Notes: generated by a model from the sequence alone, not told the origin. Shown: positions 42,420-51,988, numbered from the stretch's first letter. The stretch: 64,000 nt of DNA from Guptibacillus hwajinpoensis (GCF_020171785.1 NZ_JAIVAE010000009.1:124001-188000); one strand, 5' to 3'. Translations and numbers: made by a program.

Positions 42420-43505
42420 ATGCGTTTACGCGGGATTGGATTCGCGCTATTGTTGCTTTCATGTATACTAACGATATCTGGCTGTGGATTTGGTTTTGAA
42501 AAGTCACTTAAGGAAATTGATCCTCCAAAGGTCGATTATGTTAATGAAGGGGAGCAGATGGAGGATAATGAAACTGGCGCAACTAAGGAAGGAGAGGTAG
42601 AAGAAGCAACTGGTGAAGAACCTTCTGAAGAAGTGACTGAAATGACGACCCGTCAACTTTATCTACTGGATGCCAATGGGATGGTAGTGCCTCAAAGTTT
42701 TCAGCTCCCTGCAGTGGAAAGCGCTGCGAAACAAGCGCTTGAATATCTCGTGGTGGACGGTCCAGTAACCGAAATGCTACCTAACGGGTTTAAAGCAGTG
42801 TTACCTGCAGGTACAGTTGTTCAAGGAATTGACCAGATGGATAAAACGTTAGTAGTCGATTTTTCAAATGAGTTTAAAGACTATGCTGCTGAAAATGAGA
42901 AGCAAATTCTTGAAGCAGTTACATGGACTCTTACCCAATTTGATGGTGTAGAGAACGTGAAGATTCAAATCAATGGTTATGATCAAACAGAAATGCCCGT
43001 TAATGGCACGCCAATTGGAGAAAATGTGAGCAGGGCAAATGGTATAAATCATGAGATGGGCAATGTTGTGGATGTTTCCAATAGTGAAGACATTACAGTC
43101 TACTTCATGGCTCAAAATGAAGATTACTCCTATTATGTACCAGTAACCAAGCGGATGGAAGGCGTTTCTGATGATGTACGAGGAGTATTGAAGGGTTTAA
43201 TGGAAGGGCCGCCTGTGCAATCTGGATTATTTAGTCAGTTTTCTAAAGATATTAAGTTATTGGGGGCTAATGAAGAGGATGGTTTGTTAACACTTGATTT
43301 CAATGAGGCGATTTTAACAGGATCTGAAGAAATGGTGCTCGAGCAAGATATGTTAAATAGTCTTGTTTTATCGTTAACTGAACAAGCAGACATTAAAGAA
43401 GTGGCAATAACCGTAGATGGCCATTCGGAAGTGATTGATGAATCTGGAAACGCTCTGTCTGAGCCGGTTTCAAGACCAGAGGACGTTAACAAAGTGGGTT
43501 TTTAA
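42420..43505 (+). CDS. gerM: spore germination/sporulation lipoprotein GerM
   Basis: GerM is a mother-cell lipoprotein with two GerMN domains, needed for normal engulfment-stage spore assembly and germination. The 361-residue product has a signal peptide with lipobox ISGC (MRLRGIGFALLLLSCILTIS then GC), an acidic linker (about 45-85), and two GerMN domains at about 88-205 ('LVVDGPVTEMLPNGF', 'VVDFSNEFKDY') and 232-350 ('VLKGLMEGPPVQSGLF', 'LTLDFNEAIL'). ATG at 42420 follows GGGGAGGG; an upstream in-frame start is disfavoured. It is followed by a terminator before rph. Confidence 0.93.
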   Translation: MRLRGIGFALLLLSCILTISGCGFGFEKSLKEIDPPKVDYVNEGEQMEDNETGATKEGEVEEATGEEPSEEVTEMTTRQLYLLDANGMVVPQSFQLPAVESAAKQALEYLVVDGPVTEMLPNGFKAVLPAGTVVQGIDQMDKTLVVDFSNEFKDYAAENEKQILEAVTWTLTQFDGVENVKIQINGYDQTEMPVNGTPIGENVSRANGINHEMGNVVDVSNSEDITVYFMAQNEDYSYYVPVTKRMEGVSDDVRGVLKGLMEGPPVQSGLFSQFSKDIKLLGANEEDGLLTLDFNEAILTGSEEMVLEQDMLNSLVLSLTEQADIKEVAITVDGHSEVIDESGNALSEPVSRPEDVNKVGF

Positions 43506-43525
43506 AATAGAATATGATAGGATGT

Positions 43526-43550
43526 AGAGGCAGGGATACTGCCTCTTTTT
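43526..43550 (+). terminator. terminator after gerM
   Basis: AGAGGCAG and CTGCCTCT form an 8-bp stem around GGATA, followed by TTTT. Confidence 0.85.
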
Positions 43551-43578
43551 ATGTTTATTAAGAGAGGTAAATGACTAC

Positions 43579-43629
43579 ATGATTGTTGTTGAGAAAAAGG
43601 AAGAGTTGCTAATAGGAGGACAAGTATGA
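43579..43629 (+). CDS. possible 16-residue leader ORF coupled to rph
   Basis: ATG at 43579 opens [16 protein letters not shown] and its TGA overlaps the rph start codon (ATGA). A GAGAGG sits upstream at somewhat long spacing. Such an overlap could couple rph translation to the leader, but chance is a fair explanation for so short a frame. Confidence 0.25.
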   Translation: MIVVEKKEELLIGGQV

Positions 43630-44384
43630 GAGTTGACGGGCGTCAAAAAAATGAGTTAAGAGAAGTACATATTGAAAGAGATTATATAAAACATCCAGAG
43701 GGTTCAGTTTTAATTACAGTAGGCGAGACAAAAGTAATCTGCTCTGCCTCAATTGAAGATCGAGTTCCTCCATTTATGCGTGGACAGGGCAAAGGGTGGA
43801 TTGCTGCTGAATATGCCATGTTACCGCGTGCGACTGAGCAGAGAAATATAAGAGAATCAAGTAAAGGAAAAGTGGCTGGTCGTACGATGGAAATTCAGCG
43901 GTTAATTGGAAGGGCGCTGCGAACCGTGGTTAACCTTGAAGCGCTTGGTGAGCGCACGATATGGATTGATTGTGATGTCATTCAAGCCGATGGTGGAACA
44001 CGTACAGCTTCCATTACAGGAGCATTTGTCGCTCTTGCAATAGCTGTAGAAAAAGCAATGGATCGGAAGCAAATTAAGAAAATGCCGTTAACGAACTTCC
44101 TTGCAGCTACATCTGTTGGCATTGACCGTAATGGTTCAGCTTTATTAGATTTATGTTACAAAGAAGATGCTTCTGCTCAAGTAGACATGAATATTGTGAT
44201 GACGGGAAGCGGAGAATTTGTTGAACTTCAGGGTACAGGTGAAGAAGCAACGTTTAACATGAACCAACTTAATGAAATGCTTGCACTTGGAAAAACTGGT
44301 GTGGAAGAATTAATTAACACACAAGCTGAAGTAATCGGAGACTTTGCGACTAAGATAAAGGAGGCATCATCAGCAGATGCGTAA
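43626..44384 (+). CDS. rph: ribonuclease PH
   Basis: RNase PH is a phosphorolytic 3'-5' exoribonuclease that trims tRNA precursors and forms a hexameric ring. The 252-residue product is full length: [20 protein letters not shown], '[14 protein letters not shown]', the phosphate-binding '[18 protein letters not shown]' and '[19 protein letters not shown]'. AGGAGG lies eight bases before the ATG. It overlaps the next gene by eight bases. The pairing with a tRNA gene 1.2 kb downstream is probably only positional. Confidence 0.97.
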   Translation: MRVDGRQKNELREVHIERDYIKHPEGSVLITVGETKVICSASIEDRVPPFMRGQGKGWIAAEYAMLPRATEQRNIRESSKGKVAGRTMEIQRLIGRALRTVVNLEALGERTIWIDCDVIQADGGTRTASITGAFVALAIAVEKAMDRKQIKKMPLTNFLAATSVGIDRNGSALLDLCYKEDASAQVDMNIVMTGSGEFVELQGTGEEATFNMNQLNEMLALGKTGVEELINTQAEVIGDFATKIKEASSADA

Positions 44385-44970
44385 ACTGCTTATTGCGACG
44401 CAAAATAAGGGCAAAGTAAAAGAATTTAAGCGGAGGTTTGAATCTGATGAGCTGAGTGTTCTTTCTTTACTTGACATTGAAAACTCTCCGGATGTAGCTG
44501 AAACAGGCAGTACATTCGCTGAAAATGCAGTTTTAAAAGCGGAAGCAATCATGAAGCTGACAAATCAGCCTGTTATTGCTGATGACTCAGGACTTGTTAT
44601 CGATGCACTTGATGGAGACCCAGGCGTGTATTCTGCTCGTTATTCAGGACCAGAAAAAGATGATGAGGCAAACATTGATAAAGTATTAATGGAAATGAAA
44701 GATGTTCCTAAAGAAAAGCGACACGCCTCCTTTCAATGTGTCCTCGCAGTAGCCATACCAGGTCAAAACACAGAAATTTTCTCGGGGACGTGCAGTGGCA
44801 TGATTACGTTTGAACGTTCTGGAAGCTATGGATTTGGCTATGACCCGATTTTCTACGTTCCTTCTTATGATAAAACGATGGCTGAACTTTCTCCTGAAGA
44901 GAAAAATGCGATTTCTCATAGGGGGCAAGCACTCGATCGTTTAGAAGAGGTGTTTAAGGAATTATTTTAA
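44377..44970 (+). CDS. ysnA: non-canonical purine NTP pyrophosphatase (RdgB/HAM1, YsnA)
   Basis: This enzyme hydrolyses ITP, dITP and XTP to the monophosphates, keeping deaminated purines out of nucleic acids. The 197-residue product has the family motifs [15 protein letters not shown] at the N-terminus, '[16 protein letters not shown]', '[24 protein letters not shown]' and '[14 protein letters not shown]', ending with '[14 protein letters not shown]'. Its start lies inside the last codons of rph, as in B. subtilis, so translation is coupled. Confidence 0.95.
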   Translation: MRKLLIATQNKGKVKEFKRRFESDELSVLSLLDIENSPDVAETGSTFAENAVLKAEAIMKLTNQPVIADDSGLVIDALDGDPGVYSARYSGPEKDDEANIDKVLMEMKDVPKEKRHASFQCVLAVAIPGQNTEIFSGTCSGMITFERSGSYGFGYDPIFYVPSYDKTMAELSPEEKNAISHRGQALDRLEEVFKELF

Positions 44971-44989
44971 TGAAAAGAGGTGGCGTAAT

Positions 44990-45505
44990 GTGAAAGTACT
45001 AGTTGTAAGTGATAATCATAGCTCTAATGAAGAATTACACCATCTGGTAGAACGCCATAAGCATGAAGTGGACTGTATGATCCACTGTGGAGACTCTGAA
45101 TTTGATTATGATGCTGAGGAGATGCTTCCGTTCCAGGTAAGAGTCAGAGGGAATTGTGACTTTGATGACCGCTATCCAGATGAGTTAGTACGAACGGTGG
45201 GAAATAAAACTATTTTCACTACGCACGGCCACTTGTATAATGTAAAGATGAGCTTAATGAAATTGCACTATAAAGCAAAAGAAGCTCAGGCAGATTTAGT
45301 TTGCTTTGGTCATTCGCATGAAGTGTTAACAGTATTCGAAGATGGTACGCTTTACCTTAATCCAGGCAGTGTGAAACTTCCGAGAAAACCCGCTATTCAA
45401 ACTTACGCGATTGTGGAGTGGACGAGTGATGCAATTGAAGTCACATACCATGATGAAAATGGAAAAGTGATTGAGGAAATTTCCTCAACGTTTACTCTTT
45501 CATAA
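44990..45505 (+). CDS. ysnB: YfcE/MJ0936-family metallophosphoesterase (YsnB)
   Basis: A 171-residue calcineurin-like phosphodiesterase of unknown physiological substrate. It has the metal-binding motifs VSDNHSS (Asp, His), 'MIHCGDSEFDYD' (GD), 'VRGNCDFDD' (GNCD), 'FTTHGHLYNV' and 'CFGHSHEV' (GHxH type). GTG at 44990 is the start, behind AGAGGTGG. It is the third gene of the rph-ysnA-ysnB transcript, which ends at the terminator that follows. Confidence 0.92.
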   Translation: MKVLVVSDNHSSNEELHHLVERHKHEVDCMIHCGDSEFDYDAEEMLPFQVRVRGNCDFDDRYPDELVRTVGNKTIFTTHGHLYNVKMSLMKLHYKAKEAQADLVCFGHSHEVLTVFEDGTLYLNPGSVKLPRKPAIQTYAIVEWTSDAIEVTYHDENGKVIEEISSTFTLS

Positions 45506-45508
45506 TAG

Positions 45509-45539
45509 AAAAAAACGCAGCGCATGCTGTGTTTTTTTT
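45509..45539 (+). terminator. terminator after rph-ysnA-ysnB
   Basis: ACGCAGC and GCTGTGT form a stem around GCAT, with A-run and T-run on either side. Confidence 0.9.
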
Positions 45540-45552
45540 CTATTGTTTCCTA

Positions 45553-45581
45553 TTGACTTTACTAATGTGATTCGATATAGT
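45553..45581 (+). promoter_or_regulatory. promoter of tRNA-Arg
   Basis: TTGACT, 17 bases and TATAGT lie 42 bases before the mature 5' end of the tRNA. Confidence 0.75.
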
Positions 45582-45622
45582 AATACATGTCGCTAGAAAC
45601 TGAATTGATTTATACTAACAAT

Positions 45623-45699
45623 GTCCCAGTAGCTCAGCAGGATAGAGCAACAGCCTTCTAAGCTGTGGGTCGCAGGTTCGAATCCTGCCTGGGACACCA
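45623..45699 (+). tRNA. tRNA-Arg (anticodon UCU)
   Basis: The 77-base gene folds as a normal cloverleaf: acceptor GTCCCAG/CTGGGAC, D arm GCTC/GAGC, anticodon arm ACAGC-CTTCTAA-GCTGT with anticodon TCT, and T arm GCAGG-TTCGAAT-CCTGC. The 3' CCA is encoded. It reads AGA (and AGG by wobble). There is no sign of an integrated element or att repeat at its 3' end. Confidence 0.97.
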
Positions 45700-45714
45700 T
45701 TATATGTTTTCTTT

Positions 45715-45751
45715 AAAGGCATTTATCCTTTGTGATAGAATGGCTTTTTTT
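45715..45751 (+). terminator. terminator after tRNA-Arg
   Basis: AAAGGCATTTATC pairs with GATAGAATGGCTTT with one mismatch and one bulge, followed by a T-run. The following 190 bases to ysoA contain no recognised feature. Confidence 0.7.
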
Positions 45752-45942
45752 GTATATCTGATGTTGCTAATGGACTTTTACAGCAATCATAAGTAAACAG
45801 ATATAAGGATTTCAGATTCCGGTAGCGTGCTTCAGCTTGAGTTTACAGGTGGATACTGATAAACTGATATCTAATCGTAGCTGCGCCTTTCCTGCTGTAA
45901 ACTCTTTTAATAGAGAATATAAGAGAGTGGAGCGATTACGTC

Positions 45943-46971
45943 ATGGATAAAGAAAAGGATGAAAGGAAAATAGTTTATTTTCCAAACGTGGCAGGTAAGC
46001 TTGTCGAAAAAGGAATGGCAGCACTAAAAGCTAAAGAAATAACAAAAGCGCATGAACATTTTAGTCAGCTACTTGAAATTGAGCCGGAACATCCACAGGG
46101 GCATTTTGGAATGGTTTTAAGCCTAGTGGAGATGGGCAATTTGAGTGAAGCGTCTGAACGCTGTGAAACAATGATGCAGCAGGGGATCGGGGACTATTAC
46201 GACATTTTTCAAGTATACATATCAATTTTAGTTCAGCTTGGAAAGTATCAGAAAGTAGTTACGATGATCGAAGCAGTATTACAAGAAAATCAACTTCCGT
46301 CTAACATTGCGGAGTCGCTCTACCAGCTGCTACATTTTAGCAGACAAATGACAAGCTATGACCTTGATTCTGAGGCTGATTATGATGCTGGTCACGAGGA
46401 AGATGTTGACAAGCTCATTGATTATTTGGAGAGCGATAAGACGGAAAAACAGTGGTTAGCCATTCAAAAATTAAGCACTGTGGATGAACAAAAGTCTCTC
46501 CCCGTATATCTTACATATTTAAATGCAACAAACAAGGATCCTCTTCTAAAAAGTCTTGTTTTACAAGTATTGAGAGAAAAGGAATTGGATCAAGAAGTTG
46601 TCGTACATAAGTTTGGAAGAGAAATCAAGGTGAATCCAGCTACATTAAAGGATATCTTTTTACAAGATTTCTCCTTAAGTGTGAAATCCAAGCTCTCTGA
46701 TGTTGTCGAGCAGGGGAATCCTGCACTATTTGAAATGTGCATGCAAATTTGGTGGCACTATTTATTTGCCATTACACCATTTGAAGCAGAACCTTCAAAT
46801 AGTTCAGTATGGGCAGCTGCTGTCCATAAGGTTGCAGCTGAAATGAACGGTGAAGACGTAACAAATGAAGATCTACGTATGTTTTACGAAGTAAAGCCTT
46901 CCGAGTTCGAAGTAGCTGCGAATCGAATCATGAATATTGAGAATCAACCCTTTTATCGGCCATTCGAATAG
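45943..46971 (+). CDS. ysoA: tetratricopeptide-repeat protein (YsoA-like)
   Basis: A 342-residue soluble protein with TPR-like helical repeats in its first 140 residues (GMAALKAKEITKAHEHFSQL then 'HPQGHFGMVLSLVEMGNLSEA', and 'IFQVYISILVQLGKYQKVV') and a helical C-terminal region with no recognised motif. Such proteins usually mediate protein contacts. Its place between the tRNA and tig matches ysoA of B. subtilis. The ilv-leu operon found to its left in B. subtilis is missing here. Confidence 0.82.
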   Translation: MDKEKDERKIVYFPNVAGKLVEKGMAALKAKEITKAHEHFSQLLEIEPEHPQGHFGMVLSLVEMGNLSEASERCETMMQQGIGDYYDIFQVYISILVQLGKYQKVVTMIEAVLQENQLPSNIAESLYQLLHFSRQMTSYDLDSEADYDAGHEEDVDKLIDYLESDKTEKQWLAIQKLSTVDEQKSLPVYLTYLNATNKDPLLKSLVLQVLREKELDQEVVVHKFGREIKVNPATLKDIFLQDFSLSVKSKLSDVVEQGNPALFEMCMQIWWHYLFAITPFEAEPSNSSVWAAAVHKVAAEMNGEDVTNEDLRMFYEVKPSEFEVAANRIMNIENQPFYRPFE

Positions 46972-47065
46972 TAATACATGGAAACGAAATGGTTTTGCTT
47001 GCGCTAACGCGTCATTATCGTTAAGCTGTACTATGGCTAAACGGTTTTCATTCACGCCGTATGTG

Positions 47066-47093
47066 TTGAAAACTCGCTGTTCTATGTTATAAT
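47066..47093 (+). promoter_or_regulatory. sigma-A promoter of tig
   Basis: TTGAAA, 16 bases and a perfect TATAAT lie 137 bases before the tig start, leaving a long structured leader. Confidence 0.7.
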
Positions 47094-47131
47094 ACAATAG
47101 TTGCAAACCCATATTTACTAGTAAAAGAGAC

Positions 47132-47187
47132 CGTTTAAAAGACAGTAGACGCTTTTATACTCCAAAAGGCGTCATCTTTTTTAAACG
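47132..47187 (+). other. two-tier hairpin in the tig leader
   Basis: CGTTTAAAAGA (47132-47142) can pair with TCTTTTTTAAACG (47175-47187), and inside it GACGC (47148-47152) pairs with GCGTC (47169-47173), with TTTT/AAAA extending the inner stem. The inner hairpin followed by ATCTTTTTT looks like a terminator; the outer pairing would hide that T-run. This could be an attenuator, but no ligand motif is recognised. Confidence 0.55.
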
Positions 47188-47230
47188 CTCGATTAGTGGA
47201 AATATATTTATTGTTGGAGGTAATGTGTAA

Positions 47231-48523
47231 ATGACTGCAAATTGGGAAAAGCTTGAAGGTAACCAGGGCGTCCTTACTGTTGAGGTAGACGCTGCTGAGG
47301 TAAATAATGCGCTTGATGAAGCATTCAAAAAAGTTGTAAAACAGGTTAACGTTCCTGGATTCCGTAAAGGAAAAATGCCACGTTCTCTTTTTGAAAAACG
47401 TTTTGGTGTAGAATCTCTTTATCAAGATGCTCTTGATATTATTCTTCCTAAAGCTTATTCAGAAGCAATTGACGAATCTGGTATCGAGCCAGTTGATCGT
47501 CCTGAAGTTGACGTTGAGCAAATGGAAAAAGGTCAAAACTTGATCTTTAAAGCAACTGTAACGGTTAAGCCTGAAGTGAAACTTGGCGAATACAAAGGTC
47601 TTGAAGTAGAAGAACAAGACACTAATGTTACAGATGAAGAAGTGGAAGCTGAGCTTAAGTCACTTCAAGAAAAGCAAGCTGAGCTTGTAGTAGTTGAAGA
47701 TGGCGAGCTTCAAGAAGGCGATACTGCTGTTATTGACTTCGAAGGTTTCCTTGGTGAAGAACCATTTGAAGGTGGAAAAGGCGATAACTATTCATTAGAA
47801 ATTGGCTCTAACACTTTCATCCCTGGTTTTGAAGAGCAATTGATTGGTGAGAAAGCTGGCGCTGAGAAGGAAGTTAAAGTAACTTTCCCTGAAGAGTACC
47901 ATGCTGAAAATCTTGCTGGACAAGAAGCTACTTTTAAAGTGAAAATTCATGACATTAAGCGCAAGGAGCTTCCTGAGCTTGATGATGAGTTCGCTAAAGA
48001 CGTAAATGAAGAAGTTGAAACGCTTGATGAGCTTAAGAAAACAACGAAAGAAAATCTTGAAAAACAAAAAGCAGAAGATGCTGACGTTCAAAAGAAAGAC
48101 TCGTTGATTGAAAAAGCTGCTGAAAACAGTGAAATTGATCTTCCATCTGCAATGGTAGATGCAGAAGTAGATCGCATGCTTCAAGAATTTGAGCAGCGTC
48201 TACAACAGCAAGGCATGAACCTTGAAATGTACTACCAGTTCTCCGGACAAGATGAGAAAGCTCTTCGCGAACAAATGCAAGAAGACGCTGAAAAGCGCGT
48301 ACGTACAAACTTAACGCTTGAAGCGATTGCAGATGCTGAAAACGTGGAAGTTTCTGAAGAAGAAGTAAACGAAGAACTTTCTAAAATGGCTGCAATGTAC
48401 AACATGGAAGAAGAACAAATTCGTTCCATGTTAACGATGCAAGGTGGCACTGATGCACTTAAAGGTGACCTACGCATTCGTAAAGCAATTGATGTTCTTG
48501 TAGATAACAGTAAAAAAGCATAA
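47231..48523 (+). CDS. tig: trigger factor
   Basis: Trigger factor is the ribosome-bound chaperone and prolyl isomerase that meets nascent chains. The 430-residue product has the ribosome-binding signature [19 protein letters not shown] at about 37-55, a PPIase (FKBP-type) domain at about 160-245 ([21 protein letters not shown]) and a long helical C-terminal chaperone domain. GGAGGT precedes the ATG. It is followed by clpX, as in B. subtilis and many other bacteria, with a terminator between. Confidence 0.97.
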   Translation: MTANWEKLEGNQGVLTVEVDAAEVNNALDEAFKKVVKQVNVPGFRKGKMPRSLFEKRFGVESLYQDALDIILPKAYSEAIDESGIEPVDRPEVDVEQMEKGQNLIFKATVTVKPEVKLGEYKGLEVEEQDTNVTDEEVEAELKSLQEKQAELVVVEDGELQEGDTAVIDFEGFLGEEPFEGGKGDNYSLEIGSNTFIPGFEEQLIGEKAGAEKEVKVTFPEEYHAENLAGQEATFKVKIHDIKRKELPELDDEFAKDVNEEVETLDELKKTTKENLEKQKAEDADVQKKDSLIEKAAENSEIDLPSAMVDAEVDRMLQEFEQRLQQQGMNLEMYYQFSGQDEKALREQMQEDAEKRVRTNLTLEAIADAENVEVSEEEVNEELSKMAAMYNMEEEQIRSMLTMQGGTDALKGDLRIRKAIDVLVDNSKKA

Positions 48524-48550
48524 TTCAAGCTAATAGACTGGCTTATTTTG

Positions 48551-48579
48551 AACAAGGCGCTTAATTGCGCCTTGTTTTT
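48551..48579 (+). terminator. terminator after tig
   Basis: AACAAGGCGC and GCGCCTTGTT form a perfect 10-bp stem around TTAATT, followed by TTT. Confidence 0.93.
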
Positions 48580-48668
48580 ACAAAAAGAAGTAGTAATGAA
48601 ATGACACGAAGTTGCTAAACATAGTAGTAAGACAATCACTCGATACATAATAAGCTATAAAGAGTCGT

Positions 48669-48698
48669 TTTACTTCGTATCCTTTTGTGTTATATGAT
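48669..48698 (+). promoter_or_regulatory. possible promoter of clpX
   Basis: TTTACT, 18 bases and TATGAT lie 151 bases before clpX in the 325-base gap after tig. The leader has no CtsR operator (tandem GGTCAAA heptads) and no recognised riboswitch. Confidence 0.5.
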
Positions 48699-48848
48699 AC
48701 AATTTCAGTACATAAATAGGATGAGAAACCAGTGGTGGATAACCGTTATGATTGCTTTTGATAATCAGAGTTCGAATGAACAGACGGAGATCCTTTTCCA
48801 GATAGACCTACTCGGGTTTCATCGAGATCAAAGGTTAGGGGTGAATTC

Positions 48849-50123
48849 ATGTTTAAATTTAACGATGAAAAAGGACAACTTAAGTGTTCATTCTGTGGTA
48901 AAACACAGGATCAAGTCCGTAAGTTAGTTGCAGGACCAGGTGTCTATATCTGTGATGAGTGTATTGAACTTTGCACTGAAATCGTTGAAGAAGAGCTTGG
49001 AACTGAAGAAGAGGTGGATTTCAAAGAAGTACCGAAACCTCATGAAATTTGCCAGATTCTTGATGACTATGTCATTGGACAGGAGAAGGCTAAAAAGTCA
49101 TTATCAGTAGCTGTTTACAATCACTATAAGCGAATCAATGCATCTTCGAAACCTGATGATGTAGAGTTGGCAAAAAGTAACATTGCTCTCATCGGACCGA
49201 CCGGTAGTGGTAAAACATTACTTGCACAAACGCTGGCTAGAATTCTAAACGTACCTTTTGCTATTGCAGACGCTACGTCGTTAACAGAAGCTGGTTATGT
49301 TGGTGAGGATGTTGAGAACATTCTTCTTAAGCTAATCCAAGCAGCGGATTACGATGTGGAGAAAGCCGAAAAAGGAATTATCTACATCGATGAAATTGAT
49401 AAGGTAGCTCGTAAGTCGGAAAATCCATCGATCACACGTGATGTATCTGGTGAAGGTGTTCAACAGGCCCTTCTTAAAATTCTTGAAGGTACAACAGCTA
49501 GCGTACCTCCACAGGGTGGCCGAAAACATCCACATCAAGAATTTATTCAAATTGATACAACAAATATTCTCTTTATTTGTGGTGGGGCATTTGACGGAAT
49601 TGAGCAAATTATTAAGCGTCGACTTGGTAAGAAGATTATCGGATTTAGTGGTGAAGCGAAACAAGAGGATCTCAAACCTGGTGAATATCTAGGTAAAGTT
49701 CTTCCAGAAGATTTACTACGCTTTGGACTTATTCCTGAATTCATCGGCCGTCTTCCTGTTATTGGAAGCCTTGAGCCGCTTGATGAAGAAGCACTTGTTG
49801 AAATTCTTACTAAACCTAAGAATGCGCTTGTTAAACAATATCAAAAGCTTCTTGAACTTGATGATGTTGAGCTTGAATTTGAAGATGATGCACTTGTTGA
49901 AATTGCGAAACAGGCAATTGAACGTAAAACAGGTGCGCGTGGACTTCGTTCCATTATTGAGGGCATTATGCTTGATGTCATGTATGATCTTCCTTCACGT
50001 GATGAAATTAAAAAGTGCGTATTATCTGCTTCTACAGTAAGCGAAAAAACGACACCTAAATTAATCCTTGAAGATGGTTCAGTCATCGATGAAGACAAGA
50101 AATCGCCAAAAGAGAGTGCTTAA
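48849..50123 (+). CDS. clpX: ATP-dependent protease ATP-binding subunit ClpX
   Basis: ClpX is the AAA+ unfoldase that feeds substrates to ClpP. The 424-residue product has the N-terminal zinc-binding domain with C13, C16, C35 and C38 ([21 protein letters not shown]), Walker A GPTGSGKT near 116, Walker B 'IIYIDEIDK', the '[16 protein letters not shown]' segment containing the IGF-type ClpP-contact region (IIGFSGEAK), and the sensor/C-terminal domain '[13 protein letters not shown]'. ATG at 48849 follows AGGGGTG. clpP is not in the window. Confidence 0.97.
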   Translation: MFKFNDEKGQLKCSFCGKTQDQVRKLVAGPGVYICDECIELCTEIVEEELGTEEEVDFKEVPKPHEICQILDDYVIGQEKAKKSLSVAVYNHYKRINASSKPDDVELAKSNIALIGPTGSGKTLLAQTLARILNVPFAIADATSLTEAGYVGEDVENILLKLIQAADYDVEKAEKGIIYIDEIDKVARKSENPSITRDVSGEGVQQALLKILEGTTASVPPQGGRKHPHQEFIQIDTTNILFICGGAFDGIEQIIKRRLGKKIIGFSGEAKQEDLKPGEYLGKVLPEDLLRFGLIPEFIGRLPVIGSLEPLDEEALVEILTKPKNALVKQYQKLLELDDVELEFEDDALVEIAKQAIERKTGARGLRSIIEGIMLDVMYDLPSRDEIKKCVLSASTVSEKTTPKLILEDGSVIDEDKKSPKESA

Positions 50124-50126
50124 TCT

Positions 50127-50161
50127 AAAAACCAACCACTAAAGTGTGGTTGGTTTTTTTG
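50127..50161 (+). terminator. terminator after clpX
   Basis: AACCAACCAC and GTGGTTGGTT form a perfect stem around TAAAGT, followed by TTTTT. Confidence 0.95.
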
Positions 50162-50258
50162 TATGTATAGCTCCTCCTAAATTAACATGATATCCTTCTC
50201 GGTCTTACACTTAGTGGGTTGAATGCTAACTTTCGGCTAGTCATTTTGTTCATTTCCG

Positions 50259-50288
50259 GTTTATGGAACCTATGCTGAGGAGATACTA
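50259..50288 (+). promoter_or_regulatory. sigma-F-type forespore promoter of lonB
   Basis: GTTTA (50259-50263) and GGAGATACTA (50279-50288) are 15 bases apart and match the sigma-F consensus (GYWTA and GGNRANANTW) at every specified position. B. subtilis lonB is transcribed in the forespore by sigma-F. Confidence 0.8.
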
Positions 50289-50320
50289 GTGCTATTGATC
50301 AATCATCAGGAGGTAGAAGT

Positions 50321-51988
50321 ATGAATTGGACAGGGATAGCACTAGCAATACAATTGTTTTTTGGGATTGTCATAGGATTGTATTTCTGGAATTTACTTCG
50401 GAATCAGCGAACTCAAAAGGTTTCTATAGATAAAGAATCACGAAAAGAAATGGAGCATTTACGTCGATTAAGAAGCATTTCTTTAAGCGAACCGTTATCA
50501 GAGCGTATTCGCCCTACAGGCTTTTCAGAAATCGTTGGTCAGGAAGAAGGAATTCGTACGTTAAGGGCTGCGATCTGTGGGCCAAATCCACAGCACGTTA
50601 TCATTTATGGCCCCCCTGGAGTAGGAAAGACGGCAGCAGCAAGACTTGTATTGGAAGAAGCGAAACGTAATCGGAGAACACCTTTTAAACAGTCCGCTGT
50701 CTTTGTAGAGTTGGATGCAACGACGGCCAGGTTTGATGAGAGAGGGATAGCGGATCCATTAATCGGTTCTGTTCATGATCCTATATACCAAGGTGCAGGA
50801 GCGATGGGACAAGCGGGTATTCCTCAGCCGAAGCAAGGAGCAGTTACGAATGCTCATGGCGGTATTCTTTTTATTGACGAAATAGGAGAGCTTCATTCGA
50901 TCCAAATGAATAAGTTATTGAAGGTGCTTGAGGATCGTAAAGTTTATCTTGAGAGTGCTTATTATAATGAAGAAAACACAACGATTCCGAATCACATACA
51001 CGATATCTTTCAAAACGGACTACCAGCAGATTTTAGGATGATCGGAGCTACAACAAGAACACCTGACGACATTCCCCCTGCTATTCGTTCAAGATGTATG
51101 GAAGTATATTTTCGTGAGCTAAGTCAGGATGAAATCGCACGAATTGCAACGAGAGCAGCCAAAAAGCTAAATTTAACTCTTGATGAAGATGGAATTGAAC
51201 GAGTAAGTCGATATGCTAGGAATGGGCGCGAAGCAGTTAATTTAATGCAAATAGCAGCTGGACTAGCCATTACAGAAAACCGTGATCGGATAACGGCTAC
51301 CGACATGGAATGGGTCGTCCATGCGAGTCGGCTTTCGCCTCGACCTGAAAGAAAAGTACCGCTTTATCCGGCTGTAGGTGTTGTGAACGGGCTGGCGGTT
51401 TATGGACCTAATACTGGTGCGTTACTTGAGATTGAGGTCACGGCAGTTAAAGGAAAATTAGAAAAAGAAGGTTCCGTTACCATTACAGGAATTGTAGAAG
51501 AAGAAAGCATCGGAAATCAATCAAAGTCCATACGAAGAAAAAGTTTAGCCAAATCTTCCGTAGAAAATGTGATGACTGTATTAAAGTCCATGGGCATTCC
51601 TGTAGACGCTTATCAGTTACATATTAATTTTCCTGGAGGAGTACCTGTAGATGGTCCATCAGCAGGTGTAGCCATTGCAACAGGGATCTACTCAGCAATT
51701 AAAGGAACTCCTGTTAGTAATAAAATTGCGATGACGGGTGAAATTAGTATTCATGGGTTTGTTAAGCCAGTAGGCGGTGTTTTTGCAAAAGTTACGGCTG
51801 CGCGTGATGCCGGAGCTGAACTAGCGCTTATTCCGAAAGAAAACGATGAGGAAATGTTGCAAATAATTAAAGGTATTAAAGTTGTAGCCGTTACACATCT
51901 CTCGGAAGTGTTTGATGCTGCGTTTGAAACTGGAAAACCCCAAGAATTCCCTTCCATTGTTATTGGAAAATCCCAGCCAGGAAGTTAA
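50321..51988 (+). CDS. lonB: forespore Lon-type protease LonB
   Basis: LonB is a membrane-anchored, sporulation-specific Lon protease. The 555-residue product begins with one membrane segment (about 4-24, ALAIQLFFGIVIGLYFWNLL), then an AAA+ module with Walker A GPPGVGKT at 97-104 and 'GGILFIDEIGELH', and a C-terminal Lon protease domain with catalytic S447 in VPVDGPSAGVA and a Lys in 'KPVGGVFAKV'. It lacks the N-terminal substrate domain of LonA. AGGAGGT precedes the ATG. A weak GC hairpin with TTTTT overlaps its last codons. Confidence 0.95.
   Translation: MNWTGIALAIQLFFGIVIGLYFWNLLRNQRTQKVSIDKESRKEMEHLRRLRSISLSEPLSERIRPTGFSEIVGQEEGIRTLRAAICGPNPQHVIIYGPPGVGKTAAARLVLEEAKRNRRTPFKQSAVFVELDATTARFDERGIADPLIGSVHDPIYQGAGAMGQAGIPQPKQGAVTNAHGGILFIDEIGELHSIQMNKLLKVLEDRKVYLESAYYNEENTTIPNHIHDIFQNGLPADFRMIGATTRTPDDIPPAIRSRCMEVYFRELSQDEIARIATRAAKKLNLTLDEDGIERVSRYARNGREAVNLMQIAAGLAITENRDRITATDMEWVVHASRLSPRPERKVPLYPAVGVVNGLAVYGPNTGALLEIEVTAVKGKLEKEGSVTITGIVEEESIGNQSKSIRRKSLAKSSVENVMTVLKSMGIPVDAYQLHINFPGGVPVDGPSAGVAIATGIYSAIKGTPVSNKIAMTGEISIHGFVKPVGGVFAKVTAARDAGAELALIPKENDEEMLQIIKGIKVVAVTHLSEVFDAAFETGKPQEFPSIVIGKSQPGS

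Noticed and set aside
45623-45942. Integrated element at the tRNA-Arg gene
   Set aside because: No repeated tRNA 3' end, no integrase and no atypical genes follow; synteny resumes with ysoA.
48580-48848. CtsR or CIRCE heat-shock operator before clpX
   Set aside because: No tandem GGTCAAA heptads and no TTAGCACTC-N9-GAGTGCTAA motif were found.
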